Assembly: GCA_037447655.1 (NCBI GenBank)
Contig: JBBHKE010002410.1
Coordinates: forward strand, 117,841 to 181,840
Length of the DNA: 64,000 bases
Direction: 5' to 3'
From: Zygnema cylindricum
Taxonomy: Eukaryota > Streptophyta > Zygnematophyceae > Zygnematales > Zygnemataceae
Below, in pieces: positions 1 through 11,649 of this stretch. Within the stretch, counting starts at the first letter, position 1. Every line of letters starts with the position of its first letter. The position numbers and the translations under genes are program-made. The notes beneath the pieces are model-generated. The model made no database searches, had not been told where the DNA came from, and saw only the letters and a program-made list of their open reading frames with translations.

Positions 1-16
1 AGGAGAAGAGATTGTC

Positions 17-478
17 ATGGAAGGAGAAAAGGAAAGAGTTGCAACTCAAGTAACACCATTGCCGAAGGCGATACCGGCAGCAGCACCACCAGCAACAACG
101 ACAAGGGTTCAGACCGAAAGATCAGAGTATGAAAAGTGGAACTACAAAGACAAGGTTGCTAAGCTCTTAATTCTTAAAAGTGTAGCAAAGGGCATTGCCA
201 TTCCCCTTATGCATGTCAAATCTTCATCTCAGATTTGGATATCACTAGTTAACAAATATAAGAGTGGATCATTGCAGCAGCAACAGCTGGCAGAAAATAA
301 GATTGCAGCTTATACTTATAAGGGAGGAAGTATGGATAATTATTGCAATGATTTAGGAGCATTGTTTGGAGAGTTAGAGAGTGCAGGTAACTCATGGTCT
401 GAGAGACAAAGAGTGAACACATTAATGATGAAACTACCTGAAGAGTATGAGAATATCATTAACCGATTGAGGACATAG
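17..478 (+). pseudogene. Copia-1 gag, N-terminal part
   Basis: The 153-residue reading frame resembles the copia gag (UBN2-type) domain: a W-x-Y/x-K-D...AKLLILKSV segment near residues 41-56, a QIW...L segment, and a late LP-x-EYE motif near residue 140. These are capsid features of Ty1/copia gag, which packages the element RNA. A TAG at 476-478 ends it, and the following sequence resumes in another frame at about 479-508 with the motif seen at the same place in Copia-5 (23430). This is a frameshift or stop in a dead copy, not a natural gag end. Confidence 0.85.
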
Positions 479-507
479 GAGATAGCAATTGGAATTGGGA
501 TGACACA

Positions 508-2054
508 GTGGGAATGATTTTAGTGAAAGAAAGCACCATAGAGCTTAGGAGAGGGAGTCCAAGTGTTCAAGCATTGTATGCAGGAGCTGATTGGCGGAAG
601 CGTGATGAGGAGAGAGGGAAAGATCCCTATCGAAACTTTGGTGGAAGAGGACAAGGAGGTGGCAGATTTGATAGACAAGGGAGAGGAGCTTCTCGAGGAG
701 GATTATGTCACTTCTTCAAGAAACCGGGATACTATATGGCAGATTGTGTCAAACTTGCAGATCTTCGACTCAAAGATGGTCAAGGAACCTCAAGGGATGG
801 AGGAAAGGCTTTCTTCACTCAAGTTTATGATGAGGAAGTGGAAGAAAAAACCGAACCAGAAGAGGAGCTTGAGGAGCTTCTTCTTAATCTAAAAAACACT
901 GAAAAGCATGTCGACATTCCACGGAGACAAAAGTGTGATTTTGGAGGTAAAAGGTATCCACCCGAGGATGGATGGATCATAGACTCAAGGGCTTCAATGC
1001 ATATGTGCAAAGATAAGCGGTGGTTCACTAAACTGAGAAAAATCCCAACAGTTGAGATAGAGTACGGAGATGGTAGAGTAGAAACCACAAGTCTTGTTGG
1101 AACTGTTGACTTGAAGGTTTTAGTTGATGGAAAGGCCTCAATTGTATCACTCTCAGACGTTCTTTACATTCCACAGCTTAGCAAGAACCTAGTCTCAACA
1201 GCTGTCTTAGATGAAAAGGAGTTTGAAACAGGAACTAGGAAAGGAATCTTCACAGCAAGCTTTGATAATGAGGTTTATTTCATAGCTGAGAAGGGCATTC
1301 AAGGAATGTTTAGAATTGTACTTTGCAATGAAAAGAGTGTTCTATACTCGTGTGCAAGTGAGATGATGCTTTGGCATAAAAGGTTGGGGCATGTGCATCT
1401 AGATAGATTAAAGAAAATGAAGAAAAAGGGAATAGTGTAGGGTATTACTTTTGAAGATGATGAGACCTTTGATGATTATAGTGTATGTGCCCAAGGGAAG
1501 ATTCATAGACTTCCATTTCCAAAGGCAACCACATATAGGAGAGAGAAAGTATTAGATATAGTTCACACTGATGTTTGGGGACATGCTAGGTATGCTTCAC
1601 ATGGGGGGAAGAGATGGATGTTAACTATCACAGATGATTGGTCTCGATACACGAAGGTATACTTTCTCAAACATAAGTCAGAGGTATTAAGATGTTTCAA
1701 AGAGTATAAAGTATGGAGTGAAAGCTACATGAAACCTCAATAAAAGAGATAAGAAGTGATAATGGGAAAGAATACACCTCAAGGGAATTTGAAGAATATC
1801 TTAAAGAAGAAGGAATTCATCATGAGAAAACAATTCCCTATAATCCGGAACAAAATGGAGTAGCAGAAAAAGTGAATAGAATTTAGAAGATATATCCAGA
1901 AGTATGTTAAGTGACAAGAGGATAGGGCTGCAGTTTTGGGCTGAGTCTATGAACTATGCCAACTTCATCAAAAATAGAGTCCTAACTTCAGCAAATAAAT
2001 AGGAAACTCCGTATGAGAGGTGGACAGGAAGAAAGCCTGATTTGTCTAGTTTGA
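508..2054 (+). pseudogene. Copia-1 nucleocapsid, protease and integrase remnant
   Basis: The first part, 508-1440, contains a degenerate zinc knuckle near residues 67-80: two of the four ligands of the CCHC motif are replaced (F for C, Y for H). It then has a protease-like WIIDSRAS where the family has D-S/T-G, so the active-site glycine is arginine. The pre-integrase segment LWHKRLGHVHLDRL follows, then TAG at 1438. Integrase core pieces continue to 2054 in shifting frames, including HTDVWG near 1565 and a DDWSRY-like segment near 1632. Lost active-site residues and stops show that it is inactive. Confidence 0.85.
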
Positions 2055-4178
2055 GTGTTCGGAAGTCAAGTTTATAGTTTAGATTCCGATAAGACTAAAT
2101 GGAAGTTAGAGGGAAGAGGGAAACCAGGATATCTTGTAGGATATGATGAGAGCACAAAAGGATACCGAGTGAACGACTTGAAAAAGAGAGATATAATTCT
2201 GGAAAAACACATAGTGGTGATGAATGAAGAGAAGTCCATTGATCCATTCAAATATAATAAGGAAGTCAAAATCAGATTTGAAACGGATCAGTTTTCTGAC
2301 TTTGACTTTGAAAATGAAGAGAAGGAAGAGGGAGAAAAAGAAAAATCTGCAGATCTACCAAAGGAGAAGGAGGAAAGGACAACATCCGAGGCAACGCCAC
2401 AATACGAAGTGGAAACCGATGAGGAACTTGATGAGACACCGGAATTGGAAGATAGGGAAGCTGAAAATTTCCCAAAACGAAACCCAAGAATGCCTTCCAT
2501 ACCAGCGTCCGATTTTGAAGGGGGAAGAAGAAGTAGTAAACGACTTCAAGAAAGACAAGTAAATAACCAACTCACAAAGATGTCTCACCCAGATGAACCT
2601 CAAACATACTTAGAGGCCATAAACACTCCAGAAAGTAGCCGGTGGATCACAGCTATAAATGAAGAAATGGCCTCTATCATGGAAGCCAATACATGGGAGT
2701 TGGTAGATTGTCCACCGGACCGAAAACCGATCGGATGTAAGTGGGTGTTAAACTTAAATTAAACCCCGATAATACCATTGAGAGGTACAAAGCTAGGTTA
2801 GTTGCAAAAGGTTATACTCAGAAAGAGGGGATAGACTACGAAGAAACCTTTGCACCTGTAGTCAGATTTCCTTCAGTTAGAATCCTTTTAAGTATAGCCG
2901 CAGCGGAGGATATGGAAATACACCAGATGGATATTAAAACGGCCTTTTTGCACGGAGAGTTGGAAGAAGAAATTTACATAAGGCAACCGGAAGGATTCGT
3001 GGAAAGCGGGGAAGAAAGCAAGGTTTGTAAACTAATAAAATCACTCTATGGGCTTAAGCAAGCCCCACGACAATGGAATATAAAGCTAGACGAATTTCTG
3101 ACCGGTTTTGGGTATATCAGAATTAGTTCACATCACTCTATATATTTATTTGAGGATGAGAATGGAGTGATATTTATTGCTATTTATGTAGATGATTTGT
3201 TGGTCTTAAGCAAGTCTTAGATAAAATTAACAAACTAAAACGAGATCTTAGAAGCAGTTTTGATATGAAAGATCTCGGCGAAGCAAAGTATATTTTGGGA
3301 ATTCAAATGGAGAGAGATAGAGGGAATAGAATTATAAGACTCACTCAATAAGAGCAATCAGTAATATGCTAGAAAGTTTTCAGATGGAAAAAGCAAACGG
3401 ATGTACTACTCGTATGGATTTGAAGAATGTGTTTGAGGGGAGTGAAGAGAGAGGAATATTGATCATTAATGATGAGATCGATGAGATACAAAGAAAATTT
3501 ATAGAAAATATCCTTTATCGGCAGATTGTAGGCAGTTTAATTTATTTAATGAACTGTACCCGTCCGGATATAGCTGCAGCTGTAGGTGTCCTTAGTAGAA
3601 GTCTAAATGAACCAAGAAAGAGAGACTGGGAGGCTACCAAAAGGGTGATGAGGTATCTGGTGAGGACAAGGGAATTATGGTTGCATTTGGGAGGGGAGCA
3701 CACTGACATCACCAACTGGAGTGATGTCAGTTATGGAGATGTGCCTTTAAGGCGGTGTACGACTGGATATGTGTTGCAAATTAGATCCGGTGCATGTTGT
3801 TGGAGTAGCAAGCAACAAAAAGTAATTGCTCAGTCCACTATGGAGGCTGAATACATGGCTTCCTGTGCTGCCACCAAAGAATTAATGTGGGTTAAATCTC
3901 TTCTTGAAGAACTTGGGTTCATGAAGTCTGGAACTCAAAATGTTTTTTGTGATAATCAAGCTGCTATCTCTATTGCAGCTAATCCGAAACATCACTTCAA
4001 AGCTAAGTATATGGATATTAGACTGAGCTTTGTCAGAGAGAAGGTTGAAAATAAAATTATTAAACTGGTTCATAAAACTGATAGAGAAATGATAGCAAAC
4101 ATGATGACAAAACCAGTGCCTTCCCCTAAGTTGATTTATTGCAGAGAAAACTGTGGATTAAAATTAAAAAGTGACTAG
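2055..4178 (+). pseudogene. Copia-1 reverse transcriptase and RNase H
   Basis: Three frames cover the RT-RNase H part: 2055-2762, 2741-3220 and 3366-4178. Recognisable motifs are [37 protein letters not shown] and the catalytic YVDD box near 3185-3196. In RNase H the motifs are TRPDIAAAVG, QSTMEAEYMA, FCDNQAAI and the C-terminal HHFKAKYMDIR. This domain order defines Ty1/copia. A frameshift near 2750 and stops near 3218 and 3350 break the chain, although YVDD itself is intact. Confidence 0.93.
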
Positions 4179-4191
4179 GAATTAAGGGGAG

Positions 4192-5082
4192 TGTTGAAAA
4201 GAGGTAATTAATAGTTCACTTCTCTATTTTAGTTTTACTTTAAAGAAAGAGAGTGAGGATCAAAGGCACGCCATGGCTGCCGCCATATTTAGAAAGTGGC
4301 AGTTTTTGCAGATAAGGGTATTTTGGATAAAATGATGTTGAGGTGTAGATTTGAACCTGTGACCTCAAGACTCTTTGTAGCCTAACGCCTTAAACATTAA
4401 GGCGTTACGAAACGATACACGTGACGGGTTTCATAAATATATAAACATTAACGAAACAGCTAATTAACAGCAGACTAACCAAAATGAGCAATTTCTGCAT
4501 GTACGCGAATCTGAACCGTGTAAAATATGTTTTGATCGGACGGCCGGCATTAAAGCCGCCACTCGAAGTGAGCTTTTCGGCGGCATACGGATATAGCGTC
4601 ACGCGGTGCCACGTGGCGCCACATTATTTGATACCGGAGAAGATGGGAGGAGGAACCATGGCTTCCGATATGACAGGTGTCACCTTGTAGACCTTGTCGT
4701 ACAATAGTTGTACAATAAGTACATCGCCCATTGTACCTTCTTGTACTTTATAGTGTTCCTATTGGACTAGGGTTTAATAGTAGGTAGTCGTGAGTAGGCA
4801 GACCGAGACTTAGTAATATTTAGGTACCTCTCTCTCTAAGAGAGCTTGTAACTATAAAGGTCATCTTTGACCAGCCATAACTTACTGCTCGGGTGAGCAA
4901 ATTCAGTGATTCTTTTTGCGTTTGACTCAAGGGAGTCTTGTCCTCACAAGGGTGAGAGTGGTCAGAATATTTGTGTGCCTGGGCGGCGCTTATTCAGCGG
5001 GAAAGTACAAGGGGCAAATATTATCCTAGAGGCTTTACATAGGCTGCTCATTTTGTGGGTCAATGGAGGCCACAGAATTTCA
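4192..5082 (+). repeat. Copia-1 3' LTR (891 bp)
   Basis: It begins TGTTGAAAAG after the polypurine tract and ends CACAGAATTTCA, like the end of Copia-5. Its TATA box TATAAA is at 4853-4858. A tRNA-like module lies antisense near 4348-4403. After the TATA box come short stem-loops: TGCTC/GAGCA near 4886, ACTC/GAGT near 4924 and CTCAC/GTGAG near 4952. The same order recurs in every LTR of this family in the window. Confidence 0.85.
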
Positions 5083-5222
5083 CGACACATTCTTCAACAA
5101 ACTTTTTGTGGTGGTTTTCGTCGAATCTGATTCCCGCTTGTCCGAAGGCGCGCATATGTCCGATGGTGCGCGGCTCGTACGTGACTTGTCCACGCGTAAA
5201 CGTTTTACACGTCCGGTGATTG

Positions 5223-5249
5223 GCTAGTGTCCTCTCTGAGGACACTAGC
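5223..5249. repeat. Perfect 12-bp stem hairpin, 3-nt loop
   Basis: Arms at 5223-5234 and 5238-5249 (GCTAGTGTCCTC and its exact complement) flank the loop TCT. The similarity extends weakly outward (GTGATT/AATCAC). It may be the core of a small foldback element. Confidence 0.7.
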
Positions 5250-5709
5250 GAATCACTCGACGAAGTGACCTTTTGCTTCGAAAATTCATAATCGAACGGT
5301 CGACGTTGTCGCCCAAAAGTTTGGAGGCGAATCTCTAATAATCTTGATTTATATATAAAAAAAAAATAACAGTACGTCCCTGTACGGCAATGAGCTGGAT
5401 CTATACGGAAATGCACTTTTTCAAGTATACAACCCCACTTTTTGCCTGATGGAGGTTCACCCTAACTCTAATTTTTAAACTGCTTCGTACTAATTGTCGG
5501 CGCATAATATCTTCACACTAAAATATGTGCATGTACGAAATTGTTCAAATCATACGTCGTCGCGTTTTTGTGACATCCGCGTCATTTTTTCCTGAGCACA
5601 TTTACATGCCCGCGTGTTAGCGTAAATATTATTTCTGTATTTTTTTACTTGAAAAAATACAAAATAATACGGATCTGACAGTCCGTACGCCACACTAATT
5701 AGAAGGGCA

Positions 5710-6550
5710 CTATATTACAGTTATGAACCCTATTAGGTGGGGTACCTCAAATAACGTTCAGAGACATTTAGGGTGAAGTTCCATTAGGACATTCTGTAGT
5801 TGTACGGCCAACATTACAGAATGCTACAATTTGAACGAAGTTCCATTGCGCAGAGTCTGTAACCCACGTGTTCGAAATTGAGTGGTACCACGTAATTGAA
5901 TATCGGATATTTAAAATCGTCAATGATTTTTACACCGACCAAAAATCTTCATTTGCGTACCATGTACGTGAGTACCAGGTCATCGCGCAACACAACTATT
6001 GTACTCCTCGTAGACGCCTTGTCAAATACCACATCATTTTTTTAGGGTTCCTCTTTTTCCGCGTGATGAATGAGCGTTGCCAAAAATAGTGTGACGAATG
6101 GGCGCTAACAAAAATAGCGTGACCAAAGTACGTTACGACTTTTCGTCTGTATTTTTTGCTGGATTTTTCAATGCGTATATCGTGTGCGAAATTCTTTGAT
6201 TTCCGTTGGTTGCCATTTTGACACGTATGCTCATTATCCAACGTGGCGCGGCTCAATTTTTTTTGTAATTGGTGATGTACCTCGCGAGGTACATCACCAA
6301 TTACAGAAACTTTCGAAGCGAATGCTTCGCGAAAAAATATCAGCGTTGTTAACTCCCGGTCAGAATATTGGAAAGATTCTTTGTAATGTTGTTTTCCGCA
6401 TAAAAACAAAATAAGAAGTACGGCGTAGTACGGAAAGGTCAGAATTTTTGTAAACTTCCTCACTTTTCGTGTAACGAAACTTCACCCTTAGAATGATTAA
6501 TTCTATTTGGGAATTTGCGTAAAAAATCGGAGTACCCCAATAAGAGTCAC
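5710..6550. mobile_element. Probable non-autonomous foldback element around a palindrome
   Basis: The left end near 5728-5790 and the right end near 6469-6545 are imperfect inverted copies. Both contain TATTgGGGTACYYC-like and AGGGTGAAGTT blocks in opposite orientation. The interior carries the perfect palindrome at 6265-6304. No transposase is present. The exact ends and target duplication are not resolved, so this is a tentative MITE-like call. Confidence 0.4.
6265..6304. repeat. Perfect 40-bp palindrome
   Basis: Bases 6265-6284 are the exact reverse complement of 6285-6304, with no loop. The centre is GTACCTCG|CGAGGTAC. A second near-perfect palindrome with the same CCTCGCGAGG core lies at 46614-46655. 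Confidence 0.9.
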
Positions 6551-6581
6551 GAACGCTAATAGCGATTCACAGTGTAGCGTC

Positions 6582-6752
6582 AATGTTTTTTTCGCCACTT
6601 AAAACATATTTTCTCCGTACACATTTGTTGGATTTTCAATTTGAGATTGCCAATCGGAAGCTGAAAATGTTACCTTTCAATCGCAACCGTCAGATTCACA
6701 ATCCAACAGCTGTGTATGGAGAAAAGATGTTTTAAGTGGTGAAAAAAACATT
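6582..6752. mobile_element. Foldback/MITE with ~52-bp inverted arms
   Basis: Left arm 6582-6633 and right arm 6701-6752 are inverted copies with only a few mismatches. They share blocks such as CCACTTAAAACAT and its complement. Weaker pairing continues to the centre. Just outside both arms is the motif TAGCGATTCACWGTGTA (6560 and 6760), which also occurs in other small repeats here. Confidence 0.7.
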
Positions 6753-7450
6753 TACACTAATAGCGATTCACTGTGTACTCTAGCTGTGTCATAACAAGCT
6801 CGATTTAAAAAAAATAAATTCATGTGGATGTTTTCGAGATCCTTACAATGAGGCGATCAATTTACACAACTTGTCGAAGTGGATGCTAGAGTGAAACGTG
6901 TGTCATGTGTGTCAGAGGTGGCAAAAGTCAAAACTTTAGATACTCGAAACCGACAATTTTTTTTTTCAAAATCTGAACACCCGATACCCGCCCGTACTCG
7001 AATATGTACAAAATAAATGGTACATCTCCCTCGTACCTTCCACGATACCAAGAGTAGACAGTAAAATAATGTTGGATAGTATAGACAGTACACCGTGAAT
7101 CGTTATTAGCGTATAGAAATTATTAGTGCTAATAATGAATTAGTGTCATTAACACTAATTTGTGAATCAATCCCATTGTCAAAAAAATGTTTAATTGTAA
7201 TTTCTCCATAACGCTGATTTAGATCTACAGGATCCACCGTCATTACATATATGTTAAAACAGGTAGAAGTATAATATCTGACAATCCATACCACGTCACG
7301 TCCTTCCAGTGTAATAAATCCAAAATTCTAATTTGGGTTTGTGGATAAGTAACCATTACGTCGTTCATAACTATGCAGTAAAATAGGTACGAGAAAAAAT
7401 CGTCGAAAAGTATGGGTTTATGTCCTTTCACCCTAGTTTTTTCAGGACAC

Positions 7451-8489
7451 TGTAGAAATTCATGGTTTTTCTGTGAAGTATTTTCTAAGTCTAAATTGTG
7501 TAAAATAATATGCAGGAAACCAACAAAGGCAGCCAGCCTTTTCCACCTCTCTCAAGTCCCCACTCTTGTCGCAATCACTGAAGACTGGAGAGGGAATCAG
7601 AGCCATGGTTGCCTATGCTGTTCCACAAAGACAGGGAGCAGTCCAAGTTAGAGTTACCAAAATGGTTGGATGAGCCCAAGATTTGATCTTGGTACCTATT
7701 ATCCTTCAGAGCAGCCAATAGCCGTTAGCGTTGTCCTATAGGCTAAGAATTGTGTTGAGATATATAGGGCGTGATAGCTACTTAAACACTATCTTGTAGA
7801 CCAATCCATTTAACTGAGAGAATAGACTTGACTCAGTTGGACAAATAGTGTGAACTAAGATATTGCACAAAACAAATGTTCCGCACGTTTGTTTCAACAG
7901 CTAATATTAAAAGCCGGTTTGGATCAAAAGGTCAACGTGGGAGCCGACATAGCGGAATGGTCGCATTGGCGGTTTTCGGTTACCTCATCACCAAGTGATA
8001 TCTGGCGCTACCTCAATGGCTTGCGGCATTTCTGGAGCACACCAAAACAAGTCTGGATATGACAAGCTTCAAGTTTTTGGCCATGCCTTACAGTGGCTGT
8101 ACAGATGGTACTCCGACCCAAGAACCTTTATGTACTGTACAGTTGCTTGATTTGTGCCGTACATCAGTAGAAGGAGGTTTAAGACTTAGTCAAAACTTAG
8201 GTAGCCGTCTCTCTCACAGAGTGCATCTGTATTTACATACCATCTTTGGCCAGCCATAACTTACTGCTTAGGGGAACAAATTGCCTAATTTCCTGATCAA
8301 ATTGCCTTATTGCCTTATTTTTTTCTGGCAGACTCAAGGGAGTCTTGCCTTCACTTGGCTGAAGTCAAATTAGTCATTTGTCTGTCAGGGTGGCAGACAT
8401 TATTCATCAAACACAAGTGGGTCAGTGCTATCTTAGAGGCTTGGTGTGAGCTGCCTACTTTGAGAACCCATGGAGGTCTCAGTATTGCA
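7451..8489 (+). repeat. Copia-2 5' LTR (1039 bp)
   Basis: It begins TGTAGAAATT, ends CAGTATTGCA, and is followed directly by a primer-binding site. It holds the antisense tRNA-like block (near 7680-7740) and the leader stem-loops, including AGACTC-AAGG-GAGTCT near 8332-8347. Confidence 0.85.
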
Positions 8490-8500
8490 GGTTATGGGCC
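8490..8500 (+). promoter_or_regulatory. Copia-2 primer-binding site, half initiator tRNA-Met
   Basis: GGTTATGGGCC directly follows the LTR end. It is complementary to the anticodon-arm part (GGCCCAUAACC) of initiator tRNA-Met, not to its 3' end. Drosophila copia and yeast Ty5 are known to prime from a cleaved half of this tRNA. The same 11 bases follow the LTR of the unrelated Copia-6, and a one-mismatch version follows that of Copia-5. Confidence 0.8.
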
Positions 8501-8583
8501 AACCCTCTAGGTTGCCCATCTTTAACAGAACTGTCTTTATATACTAGGAGAGTACTCTGTGCGGGAAAAGGTTTTGGGGGATA

Positions 8584-8895
8584 TTGAGTGGACGAGTGAG
8601 GCATCCATCCCGCATGGGCATTCCTCTAGGGTTTGCAAGGACCAGGTTTACCAAAAAAGCAAATCTAGCTCCACCAGAGGAGAGTGAGGATGGGGAAAGC
8701 ATTGTGATGGACAAAAGGAAAGAAAAGCAGGCAATCACAGCGATAGCAACACCTATAGGAACCGGTTGGGCATTCGTGTCACTTGTTCGGAGGAATGAGG
8801 AAAATGATATTGATACCTAGGACTATAATAACATGGCGGCAAAACACTTCATACTTTGCCATCTCACCCAAGGACTTGCATTAGATAGAGTCTGT
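8584..8895 (+). pseudogene. Copia-2 gag, N-terminal fragment
   Basis: Translation from the ATG at 8584 gives about 78 residues before a stop at 8818. Gag similarity (NNMAAKHFILCHLTQGL, compare the same region of Copia-1 and Copia-5) continues after it to about 8890, where a piece of LTR begins. Most of gag and all of protease and integrase are missing. Confidence 0.6.
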
Positions 8896-9185
8896 GAGAG
8901 AGATAGGACTTAGAAAAATTAGGAGATAGGACCCTCTCTCCCAGAGAGCTTCTGTACAAAAGGTCAACTTTGACCCTCCATAACTTACTGCTCAGGGGAG
9001 CAAATTCAAAGATTCTTTTTGCTATTTACTCAGGGGAGTCTTCCCTTCACAGGGGTGAAGGTGGTCAGAGTATTTGTGTGCCAGGGTGGCAGTTATTTTT
9101 GCTTAAACACAAAGGGGTCAAGATTATCCTAGAGGCTTCTAGGAAGCTGTCCACTCTGAGGACTTATGGAGGTCTCAGAGTTTCA
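8890..9185 (+). repeat. Extra LTR 3' fragment inside Copia-2
   Basis: The sequence matches the TATA-to-end portion of the family LTR, including clear stem-loops CTTCAC-AGGG-GTGAAG (9045-9060) and ACTCTGAG...CTCAGAGT (9153-9181). It ends in TTTCA. It is in plus orientation and is separated by about 30 bp from the inverted LTR of Copia-3, forming an LTR-LTR inverted junction. Confidence 0.75.
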
Positions 9186-9210
9186 AATATTTGCCCTTCT
9201 CACTTTCCCA

Positions 9211-10080
9211 AAGAATAACTACCACCCTAGTACACAAGAATTTTGACAAGCTTCACCTCTGTGAAGGCCTGACTCCCTTTAGCCGAACTCAAAAAAAATC
9301 AGTGAAATTGCTCCCTTAAGCAGTGAGTTATGTTTAGCCAAAGTTTGCCTATAAATACAGAATGGCTCTGGGAGAGAGGCTCTCCAAAGAAAAATTTTCC
9401 AAGTCCTAAAACTTCTCACAACTATCTTCTACTAAACCCTAGACCAATAAAAAGATTGTGTAGTACAAGAAGGTACAGTGGCCGAAGTACTTTGTACGAC
9501 TATTGTATGAAATGGCCAACCGGTTGACGCCTGTCACCTTGGTAGCCATGGTTTCTCCTCTCGTGTTTTCCGGCGGCCAATGATATGTCGCCACATGGCA
9601 TCTACGTGACACTATCTTCGATAGCTGCCAAAAGGTTAATTAAGTGTCGGCGGCGTCAATGTCGGTCGTCTGATCGCGTTAATTTGTGCTATCAGATTCG
9701 CGTCTGTTCGTTTTCACATTAATATGTACATTGTCGTCTGTTAAATAAATGAGCCGTTATGATACAAATTAATTAGCTATCGCACCCCATGTTTGTAACG
9801 ATTCATCTACGACTCAGCGGATAGGGCGGACGGCTACTCCGTACGGGAGTATCCTGTAAGACCTAGGATAAAATCCTGGTCTAGTTGCTTATCTTTTGCA
9901 GGAGGCTTATCTAGGATCAAATCCTGGTCTAGTTGCTTATCTTTTGCAGGAGGCTAATCCTCCAGTCTGCCTAAGGCAGCCTTGGCTTCTCTATATTCCT
10001 CAGTGACTTCGACAAGTGTGAGGACTCAATAGCATCATAGACTGTCAATAAGATAGATTTCTTAAATACCTTTTTCAACA
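9211..10080 (-). repeat. Copia-3 3' LTR, truncated at its far end
   Basis: On the minus strand it starts TGTTGAAAAAGG just after the polypurine side of RNase H at 10081. It runs down to about 9211, where it stops within the region equivalent to GGTGGCAGTTATT, short of the normal LTR end. A direct repeat of about 35 bp (9869-9950, 'tctagttgcttatcttttgc' unit) lies inside it. Confidence 0.75.
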
Positions 10081-10092
10081 CTCCATTTATTT

Positions 10093-11625
10093 TTAATCTA
10101 TCTTTTGTTTAAGCCCACACTTCTCTCTACAAAATATCAATTTAGGAGAAGGCACATGTTTAGTCATCAGGTCTACCACCATCTCCCCATCCGGTCTATA
10201 TTCCAAACTAATGATTTTATTCTCTACCTTCTCTCTCACAAAACTCAGTCTGATATCCATATGCTTTGCTTTAAATTGATGCTTTAGATTTGATGCAATT
10301 ACAATTGCAGCTTGATTATCACAAAATATCTTTGGCACTCCATTCTTAATATAGCCAAGTTCTTGAAGCAATGATTTTACCCACATCAGTTCTTTCACAA
10401 CCGAACAAGAGGCCATATACTCAACCTCCATGGTGGACTTGCAATGACCTTTGGTTGCTTGCTACTCCAACAGCAAGCTCCATTCCCAACATACAAAACA
10501 TACCCAGAAGTACACCTCCTCATCGAAGCATCCCCATAACTGGCATCACTCCGAGTGGTGATGTCAGTATTATCCCGCCCCAAATGCAACCACAAATCTC
10601 TTGTTCCTACTAAATACCGCATTACCCTCTTAGCGGCTTCCCAGTCTCTCTTCTTAGGTTCATTCAAACTCCTACTCAATATTCCTACAGCTGGCGCTAT
10701 ATCAAGACGGGTACAATTCATAAAATATATCAAACAACCGACAACATGTCTGTACAAAATATTTTGCATTAACTCTCTTTCTTGCGGTCCTAACTCATCA
10801 TCAAGACCACTTCCTCCCCTTCTGTACTCCCCTCATTACTTTTATTTAAATCCATTGTAGTGGTACAACTATTTGCCTTATCCATTTGGAAATTTTCAAG
10901 CATCTTTCCGATTGCCTCCTTCTGAGTTAGTCTAATTACTCTCTTCCCTCTCTCCCTCTCCATCTGAATTCCCAGAATATACTTTGCTTCCCCCAAATCC
11001 TTTATTTTGAACCAACTCTTTAGATCCTTCTTTAAAGCATTAATTTTCTCCATTGATTTACTCAAGACAAGCAAATCACCAACATAGGTGGCAATGAAAA
11101 TTATACCTTCCTCGTCCTCAAATAGATAAATCGAATTATCTAAGCTGATTCAAATGTATCCCAAACTTGTCAAAAACTCATCTAGTTTCTTGTTCCATTG
11201 GTGAGGCCCTACTTCAGTCCTTAAAGAGACTTTATCAATTTGCATATCTTGCTTTCCTCTCTTTTCTCCACAAATCTTTTTGGCTGTTGCATGAAGATCT
11301 CTTCTTCTAATTCTCCGTGTAAGAAAGCTGTTTTGATATCCATTAGATGCACTTCCATGTTTTCCGTTGCCGCCAGACTAAGTAGAATTCAAACGGAGGG
11401 AAATCTAACAACCAGAGTAAATGTCTCCTCATAGTCAATCCCTTCGTTCTGTGTGAACCCTTTTGCCACTAACTTTGATTTGTACCGCTCAATAGTGTTT
11501 TCCAGGTTGAGTTTTAGCTTAAAAACCCACTTACATCCGATCGATTTTTTGTCCGGTGGACAGTCCACCAGTTCCCATGTATTTTTTTCCATGATAGAAG
11601 CCATTTCATCGTTGATATCCGTCAT
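10093..11625 (-). pseudogene. Copia-3 reverse transcriptase and RNase H
   Basis: Minus-strand frames 11625-11389, 11074-10790, 10769-10395 and 10431-10093 give RT (WELVDCPPD, KLVAKGFTQNEG), the linker DLGEAKYILGIQ and RNase H (NCTRLDIAPAVG, FCDNQAAIV, KHMDIRLSF). The catalytic box near 11074-11085 reads YVGD instead of YVDD, so one catalytic aspartate is missing. Several frameshifts are also present. Confidence 0.9.
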
Positions 11626-11649
11626 CTATCTTCTCCTTTCGGGACTATT

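Larger units (their letters stand above)
1..5082 (+). mobile_element. Copia-1: Ty1/copia LTR retrotransposon, 5' part outside the window, decayed
   Basis: The order gag, zinc knuckle, protease, integrase, reverse transcriptase, RNase H, polypurine tract and 3' LTR is that of Ty1/copia. The coding region is split by stops and frameshifts at about 478, 1438, 1741, 2055, 2750, 3218 and 3350, so it cannot make a polyprotein. The polypurine tract AAGGGGAG is at 4184-4191 and the 3' LTR begins TGTTGAAAAG at 4192. The LTR ends in CA at 5082. The 5' LTR lies left of the window, so no target duplication can be checked. Confidence 0.93.
5083..7450. other. AT-rich non-coding DNA with foldback elements
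   Basis: No reading frame here shows a protein family signature. The stretch holds a hairpin at 5223-5249, a probable non-autonomous element at 5710-6550 centred near a perfect palindrome, and a foldback at 6582-6752. TIR-like copies of a short motif containing CGCTATTAG lie near 6555, 6758 and 7088. The longest reading frame (about 5996-6463, minus) crosses the palindrome and is not convincing as a gene. Confidence 0.6.

Noticed and set aside
4484-4690. Short frames inside LTRs (also 22010-22204, 25001-25312)
   Set aside because: They recur only because the LTRs are related; length and stops vary between copies, so they are not conserved as proteins.
5996-6463. 155-residue minus-strand frame
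   Set aside because: It spans the 40-bp palindrome and repeat sequence, and has no family motif.
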